Positions 46,523 through 56,003 are shown, numbered from the stretch's first letter. The stretch is DNA of 64,000 bases from Coriobacteriia bacterium (GCA_009783085.1 WRHU01000001.1:62001-126000); one strand, 5' to 3'. Program-made: numbers and translations. The notes: a model not told the origin generated them from the sequence alone.

Positions 46523-47329
46523 TTATTGCTGCTCATAAATCAAACGAAGTCCCTCGAGCGTCAAATCATCATTAACGTGGGTTATAGTGCCCGAAAGCTC
46601 GAGCACACGATGCGAGAGGCCACCCGTTGCAACAACGGATGCTTCATAACCAAGCTCGCTGAATACCCGCCGCACGAGGCCGTCAATGCGGTCGATTTCT
46701 CCGTAGGTAAGACCAGTTTGCACTGCTCCTTTGGTAGATGACCCAATAATCTTTTCTGGTATCTCGATGGCGATATTACTCAGTCGCGCTGCCGCAGCAA
46801 ACAGGGCGTCGGCAGATATTGCCAAGCCAGGTGCAATTATACCACCTACAAAAGCACCCTCTTTGTCTATGACTTCGATATTTGTAGCCGTTCCAAAATC
46901 AACCACGAGCACCGGCGCTCCGTAGAGATGAATGGCAGCAACGGCATCGGCAATGCGGTCGGCACCAATTTCGGCAGGATTGCTGTAGCGGTAAGAAAGA
47001 TCTGTTGGGGTGGAACTCGTAAGGATAAGCGGTTTGGTATCGGTTAGCGTAAGAGCAACTTCTTGCCACTGCTCGGTAAGACTGGGCACAACTGATGCAA
47101 CAGCCACCGCACTAATTGCAGAGGTATCTACCCCATTGAGCGAAAAAAGCCCGGTGAGCTTGAGTAGTATCTCGTCGGTACTATCGGTTGCGGCAGAGGC
47201 AATGCGGCTTTTGAAAATGAGCTTTGGCTCGACAGTAGCTCGCTTGCCAGCCTCCGCTTTTTTATCCGCTACATATTCATACAAACCTAAAACGGTCTGG
47301 GTGTTGCCAACATCAACCGCAAGAAGCAT
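46523..47329 (-). CDS. coaX: Type III pantothenate kinase
   Basis: 268 residues. ASKHA phosphate loop LLAVDVGNTQTVLGLYE at the start, GADRIADAVAAIHLYG and VVDFGTATNIEVID in the middle, and GGIIAPGLAISADALF further on. It makes 4'-phosphopantothenate, the first step to coenzyme A. ATG with AGGGAGAAA upstream. Single gene, convergent with the MctB-like gene. Confidence 0.95.
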   Translation of the reverse strand: MLLAVDVGNTQTVLGLYEYVADKKAEAGKRATVEPKLIFKSRIASAATDSTDEILLKLTGLFSLNGVDTSAISAVAVASVVPSLTEQWQEVALTLTDTKPLILTSSTPTDLSYRYSNPAEIGADRIADAVAAIHLYGAPVLVVDFGTATNIEVIDKEGAFVGGIIAPGLAISADALFAAAARLSNIAIEIPEKIIGSSTKGAVQTGLTYGEIDRIDGLVRRVFSELGYEASVVATGGLSHRVLELSGTITHVNDDLTLEGLRLIYEQQ

Positions 47330-47502
47330 GATTTTCTCCCTATTTCCTTATCTTACAATACCGTTACCTGCACGCCGTACGCCTCCATTGTACTGTAATC
47401 CAGTGGTAGTATGGTATCAAACAAAGTTTTGTATCTGCGGATACGCCTGAAAAATGCTTAAAAATGCATGAGCGAAAAGCGCATGAAAAGAAAGGCAGAA
47501 TC

Positions 47503-48210
47503 ATGAGTGCTGTGCCAACACGTGTTCTGGTTGTTGACGACGAACCTTCCATTACGGAGTTTGTGAGCTATAACCTTAAAAAAGAGGGCTATGATGTCCA
47601 AATTGCTGCCGACGGCGCAACTGCTGTTGAGCTTATCTTAGAAAATCAGTTCGATTTGGTGGTGCTTGATGTCATGCTGCCCAACATGGATGGCTATGAG
47701 GTGGTACGCCGTATTCGCTCGAGCACAACGGTGCCTGTTTTGTTCTTGTCTGCGCGCGACACCGAGCTTGATAAGGTAGTGGGCCTCGAAATTGGCGGGG
47801 ATGATTACCTTGCAAAACCCTTTGGGGTGCGAGAGCTTTTGGCGCGCGTTAAGGCGTTGTTGCGTCGTACTTCTCAGCAAGAAAGCGATGCCGAGAAAGG
47901 TTTTGAGGAAATTATCGAGGTAAGTGGCGTTCATATTGACGAGGGAACCCATGTTGCCTCTCACGGTGACGATATAATCGATCTTACCCCACGAGAGTTT
48001 GAGCTGCTTGCTGCTTTGATGCGCCATGCTGGCAAGGTGCTTTCGCGCGATCAGCTTTTGCGTGATGCTTGGGGCTGGGAGTACCTTGTTGAAACTAAAA
48101 CGGTTGACACGCACGTTAAACGTTTGCGTGATAAACTGGAAGCCGCAAAGGTTGACCCAGGCCTCATAGAAACGGTGCGCGGTTACGGCTATCGCTTCAA
48201 GGTTTCTTAA
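47503..48210 (+). CDS. OmpR-family response regulator
   Basis: 235 residues. Receiver: VLVVDDEPSITEF, phospho-acceptor Asp in VVLDVMLPNMDGYE and DDYLAKPFG. DNA-binding domain ends VDTHVKRLRDKLE and ETVRGYGYRFK. The ATG at 47503 follows GAAAGGCAG. It is paired with the kinase gene 93 bases downstream. The closest theme is MtrA/PrrA-like regulators of actinobacteria, but I would not name it. Confidence 0.93.
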   Translation: MSAVPTRVLVVDDEPSITEFVSYNLKKEGYDVQIAADGATAVELILENQFDLVVLDVMLPNMDGYEVVRRIRSSTTVPVLFLSARDTELDKVVGLEIGGDDYLAKPFGVRELLARVKALLRRTSQQESDAEKGFEEIIEVSGVHIDEGTHVASHGDDIIDLTPREFELLAALMRHAGKVLSRDQLLRDAWGWEYLVETKTVDTHVKRLRDKLEAAKVDPGLIETVRGYGYRFKVS

Positions 48211-48303
48211 GGTCTATGACAGGTGTTTTGGCGGGGCAGTTTCCCTGCGCGTTTTGGATGTTTGAAAACGCAACGTGGTCGCATGAGAAACTAGGGCGCA
48301 TAC

Positions 48304-49368
48304 ATGCAATATAAAACCATTCGCATATTACTTGCGCTTATCAGCGCAGTGTTTGCCCTTGTTGCCGGCCTTGCTTTTGTGCTGCTTACGCTTTCAATGT
48401 TGCTGGTGTTCGACAATCCCTTTACCTTCGGCTGGCTGCTGGTAATTATGCTGCCCATAGGGCTCTTTGCCTTTATTTGTGCGTATATGGTAACCGGTAT
48501 CTATTTAGGACCACTCGCAAAAATTGCTCTTAAAACCAAGCGTCTTGCCGATGGTGACCTTTCCGTGCGTTTTGTTGACGAGCAAACCTCTTCTGCCTCG
48601 TTGGGCATACAGGAGTTTGCCGAATCACTTGACACCGTTGGCCTGCGGGTGCGCTCTTCAATGGCTGAAGTTGCAGCAGAAGGCAAGCGTCAAGGGCAGT
48701 TTGTGAGCGATGTTTCGCATGAGCTCAGAACACCTTTGACTGCCATTCGGGGTGCTGCTGAAACCATGATGGACGAAGACATTGACTATGAGGACCGCCT
48801 GCGCTTTTGCGAAACCATTGTGCGCGAAAGCGAGCGTCTAACCCGTCTTGCCAATGACTTGCTTACCTTGCAGCGCATCGAGGGAGATGGCGAGATTGTT
48901 TTGGCGCGTGTCAACCTCCATGATGTTGCCGAAAATGCAATAGATTTACTCGAGCCGTTGCTCGATGCACGCAACGTCAAGGTGAGCCTTACCGGAGAAG
49001 CCCCTGACGTGCTTGGCGACCCTGACCGCCTGCAACAAGTCGCCACCAATCTTATCGACAACGCAAGCCGTATCGTTGACAACGGAGGCCGCGTGGATGT
49101 AGTATTGAGTGGCATAAAAGGGCACAGCGTTTTAACGGTTTCTGATGACGGTCCTGGCTTTGGCGACATTGACCCTGCCCGCCTCTTTGACCGTTTTTAC
49201 CGAGGAGATGCCTCGCGCACGCGCTCGACCGGCGGCATGGGGCTCGGCCTTACCATCGTCAAGGCAATTTTAAGCTCACACGATGGAACAGTTGAGGCCT
49301 TTAATCTCCCCGATGGTGGTGCCTGCTTTATCGTTGCTATTCCGTCTTTATCCTTGGCTGAGGATTAG
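48304..49368 (+). CDS. Sensor histidine kinase with HAMP domain, short or no external loop
   Basis: 354 residues. Two membrane helices close together (ILLALISAVFALVAGLAFVL, then LLVIMLPIGLFAFICAYMV) leave almost no external sensor. HAMP and then H box DVSHELRTPLTAIRGAAE, N box NLIDNASRIVDNGG, G boxes DDGPGFGD and GMGLGLTIVKA. Intramembrane-sensing type. Partner of the preceding regulator. The following CAP-domain gene is 39 bases away and may belong to the same transcript. Confidence 0.92.
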   Translation: MQYKTIRILLALISAVFALVAGLAFVLLTLSMLLVFDNPFTFGWLLVIMLPIGLFAFICAYMVTGIYLGPLAKIALKTKRLADGDLSVRFVDEQTSSASLGIQEFAESLDTVGLRVRSSMAEVAAEGKRQGQFVSDVSHELRTPLTAIRGAAETMMDEDIDYEDRLRFCETIVRESERLTRLANDLLTLQRIEGDGEIVLARVNLHDVAENAIDLLEPLLDARNVKVSLTGEAPDVLGDPDRLQQVATNLIDNASRIVDNGGRVDVVLSGIKGHSVLTVSDDGPGFGDIDPARLFDRFYRGDASRTRSTGGMGLGLTIVKAILSSHDGTVEAFNLPDGGACFIVAIPSLSLAED

Positions 49369-49407
49369 GACGCAAGAGTTAGAGCGTAAAAGAAAGTAAG
49401 GTGCTGT

Positions 49408-50997
49408 ATGTTAGAAAAGCCGCTCGTACGTAAACCAATGCACCTGCCAACTGTTCTGGCGTTTGGTGATGCCAATCTTCATTCCCATGGGCCTTTGACG
49501 TTGCGCAAGCCGAGGGCATTACGGTTGCTCAGCTTGGCTTTGGTCTTTGTGCTCGCAGCGAGCTGCTTTGCAGGTGTACCTTCGGCGGCGCATGGCGACG
49601 AAACACCAGCAACCGCTACGGGCGTTCCTGCAGAGGGCACCATAGGTGTACCAGCAAAGAGCGTTATAGGCGTACCTACTGCGAAATCCGTTACAGCGAT
49701 TGAGCCCCTTAGCAGCGATAGCACTGGTCTTGCCACGCTTGCGGTAAACCTTACCACTAATCTAACGGGAACGGAAAAATATGGCTATGCCACAGAGGTG
49801 GTTAGCAGTGTCAATGTAGCACGCGCTGCGAACGGAAAAGCTGCGCTTACCGTCGATAAAGATTTGACCGCAGCCGCCATGCAGCGTGTTGCAGAAATAG
49901 CGGTGTTTTTTAACCATACTCGCCCTTCAGGTAAGAGCTGTTTTACGGTGAGCGATAAGGTTTACGGAGAAAACATCGCAGCTGGCTATTCAACTTCGGC
50001 TAATGTAATGACTGGCTGGATGAATTCAGATGGTCATAGAGAGAATATCCTCAGAAATACTTTTGTTTCTATAGGGGTTGGCTGTTTTGTTCATGAGGGA
50101 ACAACCTATTGGGTGCAGCTTTTCGGTATAGAGGAGGCAACTGCAGGGGAAGCTTTGGCGGACAAAACTGTTGCGCATACCATTAAGATATCAACGAATA
50201 CCTGTGTGTTCAAAAATGCTTCTATCAAAGCACCCAAATCTGTGAGCAGCACGAAGTCGCCAACGGTATCTTTGCGTGTTGAGAATGCTGGTTGGAAATA
50301 TGCCTATTTTAAGCCAAGCGCCACCAGTGTTACGTGGACCTCTTCAAACAAAGGCGTTCTTGCGGTGTCTGCAAATGGTAAGCTTACTGCAAAAAATAAC
50401 GGAAGCGCCAAGATAACCGGCAAGTTTGGTGACGCAAAGGCGAAGTCAGGATCAATTGCTGTTAGCTGTGATCCGACTCCACCCACTATAACAGGTGTGG
50501 CACGTATTACGGTGATAGAGGGCTACAAGGCTTTTTCTCAAAAATACACTATCAAAGGCACGCCAAAGCCGACGATTACGTTGCCAAAAAATCCAAACAG
50601 TTCAAAAATTTCGATTGGCAAGAGTGGCAAACTAAGCGTCAAAAAGGGTCTTAAGGCTGGCACCTACAAAATAACTATTAAGACGACCAACAAGACCGGC
50701 TCCAAGACCAAGAGCATAAAAATCATAGTCAAGCCTAAGGGCTCACCGACTATCTCGGGCAAAAGCTCACTTACCCTGAACGAGGGTTACGCCAAAACCA
50801 CCAAAAAGTATACGGTCAAAGGAAGTCCAAAGCCAAAAGTGACTCTCTCGGGCAACACAGCTGATGGCAAAATATCATTGAAGAACGGCAAGCTTGTTGT
50901 TAAAGAGGGTCTTGGTAAGGGAACCTACAAGGTAACCATTAAGGCAAAAAACTCCAAGGCAACGGCAACTAAGAAAATAACAATAAAAATTGTGTAG
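49408..50997 (+). CDS. Secreted CAP/SCP-domain protein with Ig-like repeats
   Basis: 529 residues. A long head of about 30 residues precedes a signal helix (LRLLSLALVFVLAASCFAGV). Residues about 115-235 form a CAP (SCP-like) domain: SVNVARAANGKAALTVDKDL, GENIAAGYSTSANVMTGWMN and SDGHRENILRN. Then come a BIG2-like domain (TWTSSNKGVLAVSANGKLTA) and two Lys/Thr-rich Ig-like repeats beginning ITGVARITVIEGY and ISGKSSLTLNEGY. CAP proteins are often secreted wall-associated factors, but their enzymatic role is mostly unknown. Start: ATG at 49408 after GTAAGGTG. Confidence 0.87.
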   Translation: MLEKPLVRKPMHLPTVLAFGDANLHSHGPLTLRKPRALRLLSLALVFVLAASCFAGVPSAAHGDETPATATGVPAEGTIGVPAKSVIGVPTAKSVTAIEPLSSDSTGLATLAVNLTTNLTGTEKYGYATEVVSSVNVARAANGKAALTVDKDLTAAAMQRVAEIAVFFNHTRPSGKSCFTVSDKVYGENIAAGYSTSANVMTGWMNSDGHRENILRNTFVSIGVGCFVHEGTTYWVQLFGIEEATAGEALADKTVAHTIKISTNTCVFKNASIKAPKSVSSTKSPTVSLRVENAGWKYAYFKPSATSVTWTSSNKGVLAVSANGKLTAKNNGSAKITGKFGDAKAKSGSIAVSCDPTPPTITGVARITVIEGYKAFSQKYTIKGTPKPTITLPKNPNSSKISIGKSGKLSVKKGLKAGTYKITIKTTNKTGSKTKSIKIIVKPKGSPTISGKSSLTLNEGYAKTTKKYTVKGSPKPKVTLSGNTADGKISLKNGKLVVKEGLGKGTYKVTIKAKNSKATATKKITIKIV

Positions 50998-51020
50998 GGC
51001 TGCCGCACGTCTGGGCAGCC
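50998..51020 (+). terminator. Hairpin after the CAP-domain gene
   Basis: GGCTGCC (50998-51004) pairs with GGCAGCC (51014-51020) directly after the stop codon. No T run follows, so termination is uncertain. The next 100 bases are degenerate CCGC-rich sequence without a gene. Confidence 0.45.
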
Positions 51021-51145
51021 GCCTACCGCACGCCGCGACACATACCACACGCTAAAAAGCTACCGCCCACCGACTCATACCGCCGTGCATGAAAAGGGGA
51101 GCGCTCGCATGAGGGGCTGATATCTACTCCGCTACACTTTTCGTT

Positions 51146-51197
51146 ACCATTATTTTCGATTTCTTTCAAAAATAAAGAAAAAAACTGCGATAATGGT
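51146..51197 (+). promoter_or_regulatory. Promoter region of the por operon with a long inverted repeat
   Basis: ACCATTAT (51146-51153) and ATAATGGT (51190-51197) are a perfect 8-bp inverted repeat; the arms extend with one gap (TCGTTACC against GGTACGA). Between them TTTCTTT and AAAGAAA form a nested dyad. GATAAT at 51189-51194 could be the -10 with TTCAAA 18 bases upstream. The gap 50998-51325 holds no gene. Confidence 0.4.
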
Positions 51198-51325
51198 ACG
51201 ACTACAAAAAAATGAGCAAACTACTACAAAAGAAACAAAGAGGACGAGTAATGCAAAAATCGTGTTTTCTGCAAAAAGAGGCACGAACATTCTGGTAACA
51301 AAAAGTAGTACGGAGAGGAGAGAAT

Positions 51326-51901
51326 ATGCAGGATATGACCGAGATTCGTTGGCATGCCCGTGCTGGGCAAGGGGCTGTCACTGCTTCAAAATTGCTTGCA
51401 GAAACAGCACTTTTGAACGGCGAGTACATTCAGGCCATGCCCGAGTATGGCCCCGAGCGCACAGGAGCACCCCTGCGTGCTTATTCGCGCATCAGCTCAA
51501 AACCCATTGAGGTGCACAACAACATCACTCACCCAAACATTGTTGTTGTTCTCGATGAAACGCTGTTATCTATCGTTGAGGTGCTTGAGGGCATCGTCGA
51601 GGGTGGCACCGTTATCATCAACACCAAAAACAGTGTCGATGAGGCACGTGCAGCCTTAAATGCTTCGGCAGACATAAAGGTTGCTGTTGTTGATGCAAGT
51701 GGCATTGCGCTCGATACGCTTAAGCGCGACCTGCCCAATACGCCCATTGTTGGTGCTTTGGCTCAGGCTACCCAATGCGTAACCGTTGAGGCATTCAAAG
51801 AAAATCTTCTTGAAACCTTTGGAAAGAAGTTTACCAAAGAGGTTGTTGACGCAAATCTTGCCTCGGTAGACAGGGCTGCAAGTGAGGTGGTAGTAGGATG
51901 A
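51326..51901 (+). CDS. porG: Pyruvate (2-oxoacid):ferredoxin oxidoreductase, gamma subunit
   Basis: 191 residues. The N-terminal TEIRWHARAGQGAVTASKLL and AMPEYGPERTGAPLRAYSRI are signatures of the gamma subunit. First of four genes in the order gamma, delta, alpha, beta. The complex splits pyruvate plus CoA to acetyl-CoA, CO2 and reduced ferredoxin, or runs in reverse. ATG with AGGAGAG. Gamma and delta genes overlap (ATGA). Pyruvate as substrate is inferred from motifs of the pyruvate group rather than proven. Confidence 0.94.
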   Translation: MQDMTEIRWHARAGQGAVTASKLLAETALLNGEYIQAMPEYGPERTGAPLRAYSRISSKPIEVHNNITHPNIVVVLDETLLSIVEVLEGIVEGGTVIINTKNSVDEARAALNASADIKVAVVDASGIALDTLKRDLPNTPIVGALAQATQCVTVEAFKENLLETFGKKFTKEVVDANLASVDRAASEVVVG

Positions 51902-52272
51902 GCGCAAAAAAAACAACTAAAACTGCACAAGAACTGATAGATTTTGAGAGTTGGACTTCTGAGGAAATCCCTAACGGTGCTGTTTGCGAGGACGCAGGAA
52001 ACTCTGCCCTCTACATCACTGGCGGCTGGCGTTCCGAGATGCCGCTTTGGACCAAGGATAACTGCAAAGACTGTATGCTTTGTTGGGTTCACTGTCCCGA
52101 TTCTTCAATTTTGGTAGCAGACGGCAAAATGACCGGCATCGACTACGACCACTGCAAAGGTTGTGGTGTGTGCGTAATCGAGTGCAAGTTTGAAGCACTT
52201 GAGATGGTTTCTGAGTCCTCTGATGAGGCGCGTGCTACGGCTGCTGCGTATGAGCAAGAGAAAGGAGCCTGA
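51898..52272 (+). CDS. porD: Pyruvate:ferredoxin oxidoreductase, delta (ferredoxin) subunit
   Basis: 124 residues with two [4Fe-4S] motifs: CKDCMLCWVHCPDS and CKGCGVCVIECKFEAL. A variable N-terminal part of about 60 residues precedes them. It carries electrons from the TPP site to external ferredoxin. Start coupled to porG (ATGA). Confidence 0.94.
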   Translation: MSAKKTTKTAQELIDFESWTSEEIPNGAVCEDAGNSALYITGGWRSEMPLWTKDNCKDCMLCWVHCPDSSILVADGKMTGIDYDHCKGCGVCVIECKFEALEMVSESSDEARATAAAYEQEKGA

Positions 52273-52274
52273 TA

Positions 52275-53459
52275 ATGCCTGACATCACTGTTCTTGCCGC
52301 TACTGGCAATCTTATGGTATCTGAGGCACTTCGTCAGGCTGAGCCTGATGTAATTGCTGCATACCCCATTACTCCTCAGACTGCGGTTGTGGAGGAGTAC
52401 AGCAAATACGTTGCCGATGGTCGTGTTCACACCGAGTACGTTAACGTCGAAAGTGAGCACAGCTCGCTTTCTGCGTGTATTGGCGCTTCTGCTGCCGGCG
52501 CACGTGTTGCAACAGCGACTTCCTCACAAGGTTTAGCACTCATGTGGGAGGAGTTGCATATTGCTTCTGGAATGCGCCTGCCTATTGTTATGGCAAACGC
52601 TAACCGTGCTATCTCTGCTCCTATCAACATTCATGGCGACCACTCAGACGTTATGGGCGCGAGGGATTCTGGCTGGGTCATCATGTTTGCAGAAACTGCC
52701 CAAGAGGCGTATGACAACACGCTTATTTCATTCAGGATTGCTGAGCATCCCGACGTCCAGCTCCCTGTTATGACCACGCTTGATGGCTTTATTACCACGC
52801 ACGCAATGGAGCGTTGCGAGATTTTGGACGATGAGGTTGTAAAAGCCTATGTTGGTGAGCGCACGCCTATCAACCCACTTATTAACGGTGATAAGCCCGT
52901 GAGCCACGGTATGTTTGCCTCGCTCGGCAATTCGTACTTTAAGGTTAAAAAGGCTGAGCGTGCTGCGATTGACGCAAGCCATCCCATCATCAAACAGGTT
53001 GGCGATGAGTGGGCAAATATTTGCAAGCGTCCCTTTGACTACGTTGACGCTTATGAGTGCGATGATGCTGATTTCATCATTGTGGTACTCGGTTCTGCTG
53101 CTGGCAATGTTCGTGCGGTTGCTCGTGATTTACGTGCCCAGGGTATCAAGGCTGGCGTGCTGCGCATTCGTGTATATCGTCCGTTCCCTGCAGCTGAGGT
53201 ACTTGAAGCACTTAAGGGTGCAAAGGCTGTCGGCATTTTTGATCGTTCCGACGCTTTTGGTGCTCAGTATGGCCCTGTTGGGCTTGACGTTCGCACGGCT
53301 TTGTATGACCTTCCTGCCCGTATCCCTACGCGCAACTACATTTACGGCCTTGGTGGAGCTGATATTACTATTCAGACCATTAAAGATGCCTTTGACGAGT
53401 TGCAGCAGTTGGCCGCTGGGTCAATTGACGAGGGCTTATGCTATCTCGGTGTGAGATAG
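52275..53459 (+). CDS. porA: Pyruvate:ferredoxin oxidoreductase, alpha subunit
   Basis: 394 residues. AAYPITPQTAVVEEYSKYVA, VESEHSSLSACIGASAAGAR and NIHGDHSDVMGARDSGWVIM are the conserved alpha-subunit motifs, the last two close to the active site and CoA binding in known enzymes. Starts two bases after the delta stop with AAAGGAG. Confidence 0.95.
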   Translation: MPDITVLAATGNLMVSEALRQAEPDVIAAYPITPQTAVVEEYSKYVADGRVHTEYVNVESEHSSLSACIGASAAGARVATATSSQGLALMWEELHIASGMRLPIVMANANRAISAPINIHGDHSDVMGARDSGWVIMFAETAQEAYDNTLISFRIAEHPDVQLPVMTTLDGFITTHAMERCEILDDEVVKAYVGERTPINPLINGDKPVSHGMFASLGNSYFKVKKAERAAIDASHPIIKQVGDEWANICKRPFDYVDAYECDDADFIIVVLGSAAGNVRAVARDLRAQGIKAGVLRIRVYRPFPAAEVLEALKGAKAVGIFDRSDAFGAQYGPVGLDVRTALYDLPARIPTRNYIYGLGGADITIQTIKDAFDELQQLAAGSIDEGLCYLGVR

Positions 53460-53473
53460 GAGAGGAGAAAACC

Positions 53474-54415
53474 ATGGCAAGTATTAAAGAACTCTCCCTA
53501 CAGCCTGAGCGTTTGGTGGGCGGACACCGTCTGTGTGGCGGCTGCGGAGCTTCCATTGCAGTGCGTCAGGTTTTGCTCGGAGCACGCGACACCGAGGTTG
53601 TAGTTGGTTGTGCGACCGGTTGTCTTGAGGTTTCTACGACGGCTTTACCGTACACCTCATGGGACACTTCGTTTATTCATAATGCGTTTGAAAACGCTGC
53701 CGCTACCATTACTGGTGTTGAGGCTGCCTACAAGGGTTTGAAGGCAGCGGGCAAAATCGCCAAGGACAAGGAAATTAAGTTTGTTGCCTTCGGCGGCGAC
53801 GGCGGCACCTATGACATTGGTTTCCAAGCTTTGTCAGGCGCACTTGAGCGTGGCCACGACTTTGTGTATGTCTGCTACGATAATGGCGCTTACATGAACA
53901 CCGGTATCCAGCGTTCATCGGCTACCCCGATACACGCATGGGCCACCACCTCTGAGGTTGGTAAGGTTATCCCCGGTAAACCTCAAAAGCGCAAAGACCT
54001 TACGTCTATTGTGGCTGCCCATCATATTCCTTATGTTGCTCAGGCAAGCGTTGGCAACTGGAAAGATTTGGTAGATAAAGCAGAGAAAGCCTTTGCTGCC
54101 GACGGCCCTGCCTTCCTCAACGTGTTGGCGCCGTGCCCCCGCGGTTGGCGCTATGAGTCTGCTCAGACCGTCGAGATTGCTCGTATGGCATTCCGCTCTA
54201 AGTTCTGGCCGCTCTTTGAGGTTGCAAACGGCGTTTGGACCATGAAAGAGGTCAAGGAAAAAGAGCTTATCCCGGTGGTTGATTTTCTCAAGGTACAAGG
54301 TCGCTTTAAGCATCTCTTTAAGCCCGAGGCCGCACCACTGCTTGAGGAGATTCAAAAAGACGTTGATGAGTATTACGCTTATATTCAGCGTATGTGTGCC
54401 GCAAGCGCACAGTAA
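53474..54415 (+). CDS. porB: Pyruvate:ferredoxin oxidoreductase, beta (TPP) subunit
   Basis: 313 residues. GHRLCGGCGASIAVRQVLLG with conserved cysteines for the cluster, FGGDGGTYDIGFQALSGALE for TPP and Mg binding, and YDNGAYMNTGIQRSSATP complete the beta subunit. The ATG at 53474 follows GGAGAGGAG, and the longer start inside porA is rejected. The last por gene, followed by bioY. Confidence 0.95.
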   Translation: MASIKELSLQPERLVGGHRLCGGCGASIAVRQVLLGARDTEVVVGCATGCLEVSTTALPYTSWDTSFIHNAFENAAATITGVEAAYKGLKAAGKIAKDKEIKFVAFGGDGGTYDIGFQALSGALERGHDFVYVCYDNGAYMNTGIQRSSATPIHAWATTSEVGKVIPGKPQKRKDLTSIVAAHHIPYVAQASVGNWKDLVDKAEKAFAADGPAFLNVLAPCPRGWRYESAQTVEIARMAFRSKFWPLFEVANGVWTMKEVKEKELIPVVDFLKVQGRFKHLFKPEAAPLLEEIQKDVDEYYAYIQRMCAASAQ

Positions 54416-54444
54416 ATGCTCAAAGTGGGCTAGAGGAGTTTGTT

Positions 54445-55047
54445 ATGCGTGGACAGAGTCGCACAAGATCGCTTGTTTTGTGCGGCCTGTCCATTGCTTT
54501 GCTATCAGTAGGCGCTTTTGTAACCGTGCCTGTTCCTTTTGGGCTTATGCCCTTTACCCTCCAAACACTGGCTTTTTTCATCATTCTGCTTATTCTCACG
54601 CCGTCTGAGGCGGTTATTGCAGTGGTTGGTTATTTGGTGCTCGGGGCCTTGGGTTTCCCCATATTTTCTGGCATGATGGGCGGCGTTGGCAAGCTCTTAG
54701 GGCCTACGGGCGGCTTTTTGTTTGGTTATGTTCTCGCTGCGCTGGCAGTGGGTGGTATACGGGTTTTTATGGAGCGGCAAAAAATTATGCCACAAAGCCT
54801 TAAATACCGCCTCGTTTTTGATGTGTCTATTATTCTTGCCGCATGCCTCATATTCTTTGGCTTGGGAACGGTGTGGTATTCCTTTAATATGGGAGTGAGT
54901 ATGGGCGCTGCCGCCGTTGCCTGTGTTTTGCCCTTTGTAATTACTGAGCCCCTTAAAATCATCGCTGCCGTTGCCTGCGCTACGCCCATTCGGAGTGCGC
55001 TTGGGCTGGGTGTTGTATCTCAGCACAAAAATCAGAGCGAGAGTTAA
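54445..55047 (+). CDS. bioY: Biotin transporter BioY (ECF S component)
   Basis: 200 residues, six membrane helices. PVPFGLMPFTLQTLAFFIIL and GALGFPIFSGMMGGVGKLLG with PTGGFLFGYVLAAL are the BioY hallmark motifs. It binds biotin for uptake, alone or with an ECF energy module, none of which is near here. The ATG at 54445 follows GAGGAG. No biotin operator or riboswitch is seen ahead of it. It is probably cotranscribed with por. Confidence 0.93.
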   Translation: MRGQSRTRSLVLCGLSIALLSVGAFVTVPVPFGLMPFTLQTLAFFIILLILTPSEAVIAVVGYLVLGALGFPIFSGMMGGVGKLLGPTGGFLFGYVLAALAVGGIRVFMERQKIMPQSLKYRLVFDVSIILAACLIFFGLGTVWYSFNMGVSMGAAAVACVLPFVITEPLKIIAAVACATPIRSALGLGVVSQHKNQSES

Positions 55048-55053
55048 GCTTAT

Positions 55054-55995
55054 ATGGCAAGTTATAGTGCGCAGGGGTTGGTTCTCAAAAAAACAAAACT
55101 GGGAGAAACCGACCTCATCATAACCTTACTAGCTGCAACGGGACACCAGATTCGCGCCGTAGCCAAAGGCGCACGCAAGCCAGGCTCTCAGACTGCCTCT
55201 CGTCTTGAACTATTTTCGTTGGTTGACCTACTGCTCCATCAGGGACGCTCGCTTGACGTAGTTACCGAGGTGCGGCTTGTTGAGGCAAATAGGGAGTGCA
55301 GGGCAGAGCCTGAGCGCATGGCAAGTGCTGCGGTGCTCTGCGAGTTTCTCGAAACGGTAACGCGCGAGGCAGATGTCGAGCCTCGTTTGTATCCTATGGC
55401 GTGTGAGGCGCTGCGTTTTGTTGGCTCGGTGGCGCCAGAAGGTCTGTCCATGATGCTGGCGGCAGCTCTGTTTAAGTTTGCTGGCCAAATAGGATATTTG
55501 CCTGCTGTAGGGGAGTGCGCCTTGTGCGGAATGCCCGCGGCGGCGTGCGAAAATGATGAGGAATGTTATCGTTGGCTCGTATTCGAGGGAGGGCTCGTGT
55601 GTCACGAGTGTTCTGAGAGCCAAAATCTCAACTTTGAGTTAGATCAGCAGGATGCGGGTTTTTCTACGCTTTCTGCAGGAAGTGGCCTCTATGACAAGGA
55701 TCGCCATGAAAAGCCCCCCCATGACAACGCTCGCTATGATAAGGATCGCTCCGAAGCAATAAGCCCTGAGGAATCTTGGGTTTCTGCTGCGCTGCTTGGT
55801 TGGCTCCAGATGTGCATAGCAGCACGCTTTAAGGACATCGAAAAAGCCATAAATGAAAATAGCTCCGCTCAAAGTAAGACAAACATTGCAGCGCTTGGCA
55901 CAACGCTTCTGGGATTTGCTCAAGAATGGATTGAGAGCCATTTGAGTCTGCGACTTAAATCTATGAAGTTTTTACGTGACTTTTTACCAAAATAG
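55054..55995 (+). CDS. recO: DNA repair protein RecO
   Basis: 313 residues. The N-terminal OB fold YSAQGLVLKKTKLGETDLII is followed by KGARKPGSQTASRLELFSLV. The zinc site is CALCG with CHECSES about 30 residues later. It mediates annealing and RecA loading on ssDNA-bound SSB. It is about 60 residues longer than average, mostly an insertion around residues 195-240 with a repeated YDKDR. ATG at 55054, weak ribosome site. Confidence 0.92.
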   Translation: MASYSAQGLVLKKTKLGETDLIITLLAATGHQIRAVAKGARKPGSQTASRLELFSLVDLLLHQGRSLDVVTEVRLVEANRECRAEPERMASAAVLCEFLETVTREADVEPRLYPMACEALRFVGSVAPEGLSMMLAAALFKFAGQIGYLPAVGECALCGMPAAACENDEECYRWLVFEGGLVCHECSESQNLNFELDQQDAGFSTLSAGSGLYDKDRHEKPPHDNARYDKDRSEAISPEESWVSAALLGWLQMCIAARFKDIEKAINENSSAQSKTNIAALGTTLLGFAQEWIESHLSLRLKSMKFLRDFLPK

Positions 55996-55997
55996 GC

Positions 55998-56003
55998 TAT
56001 AAT
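55998..56003 (+). promoter_or_regulatory. -10 element of rpsO
   Basis: GGCTATAATTGG with TATAAT at 55998-56003, directly after the recO stop codon. About 85 bases of leader precede rpsO. Confidence 0.5.

Noticed and set aside
54416-54444. Biotin operator or riboswitch before bioY
   Set aside because: The gap is 29 bases and holds only a ribosome site.
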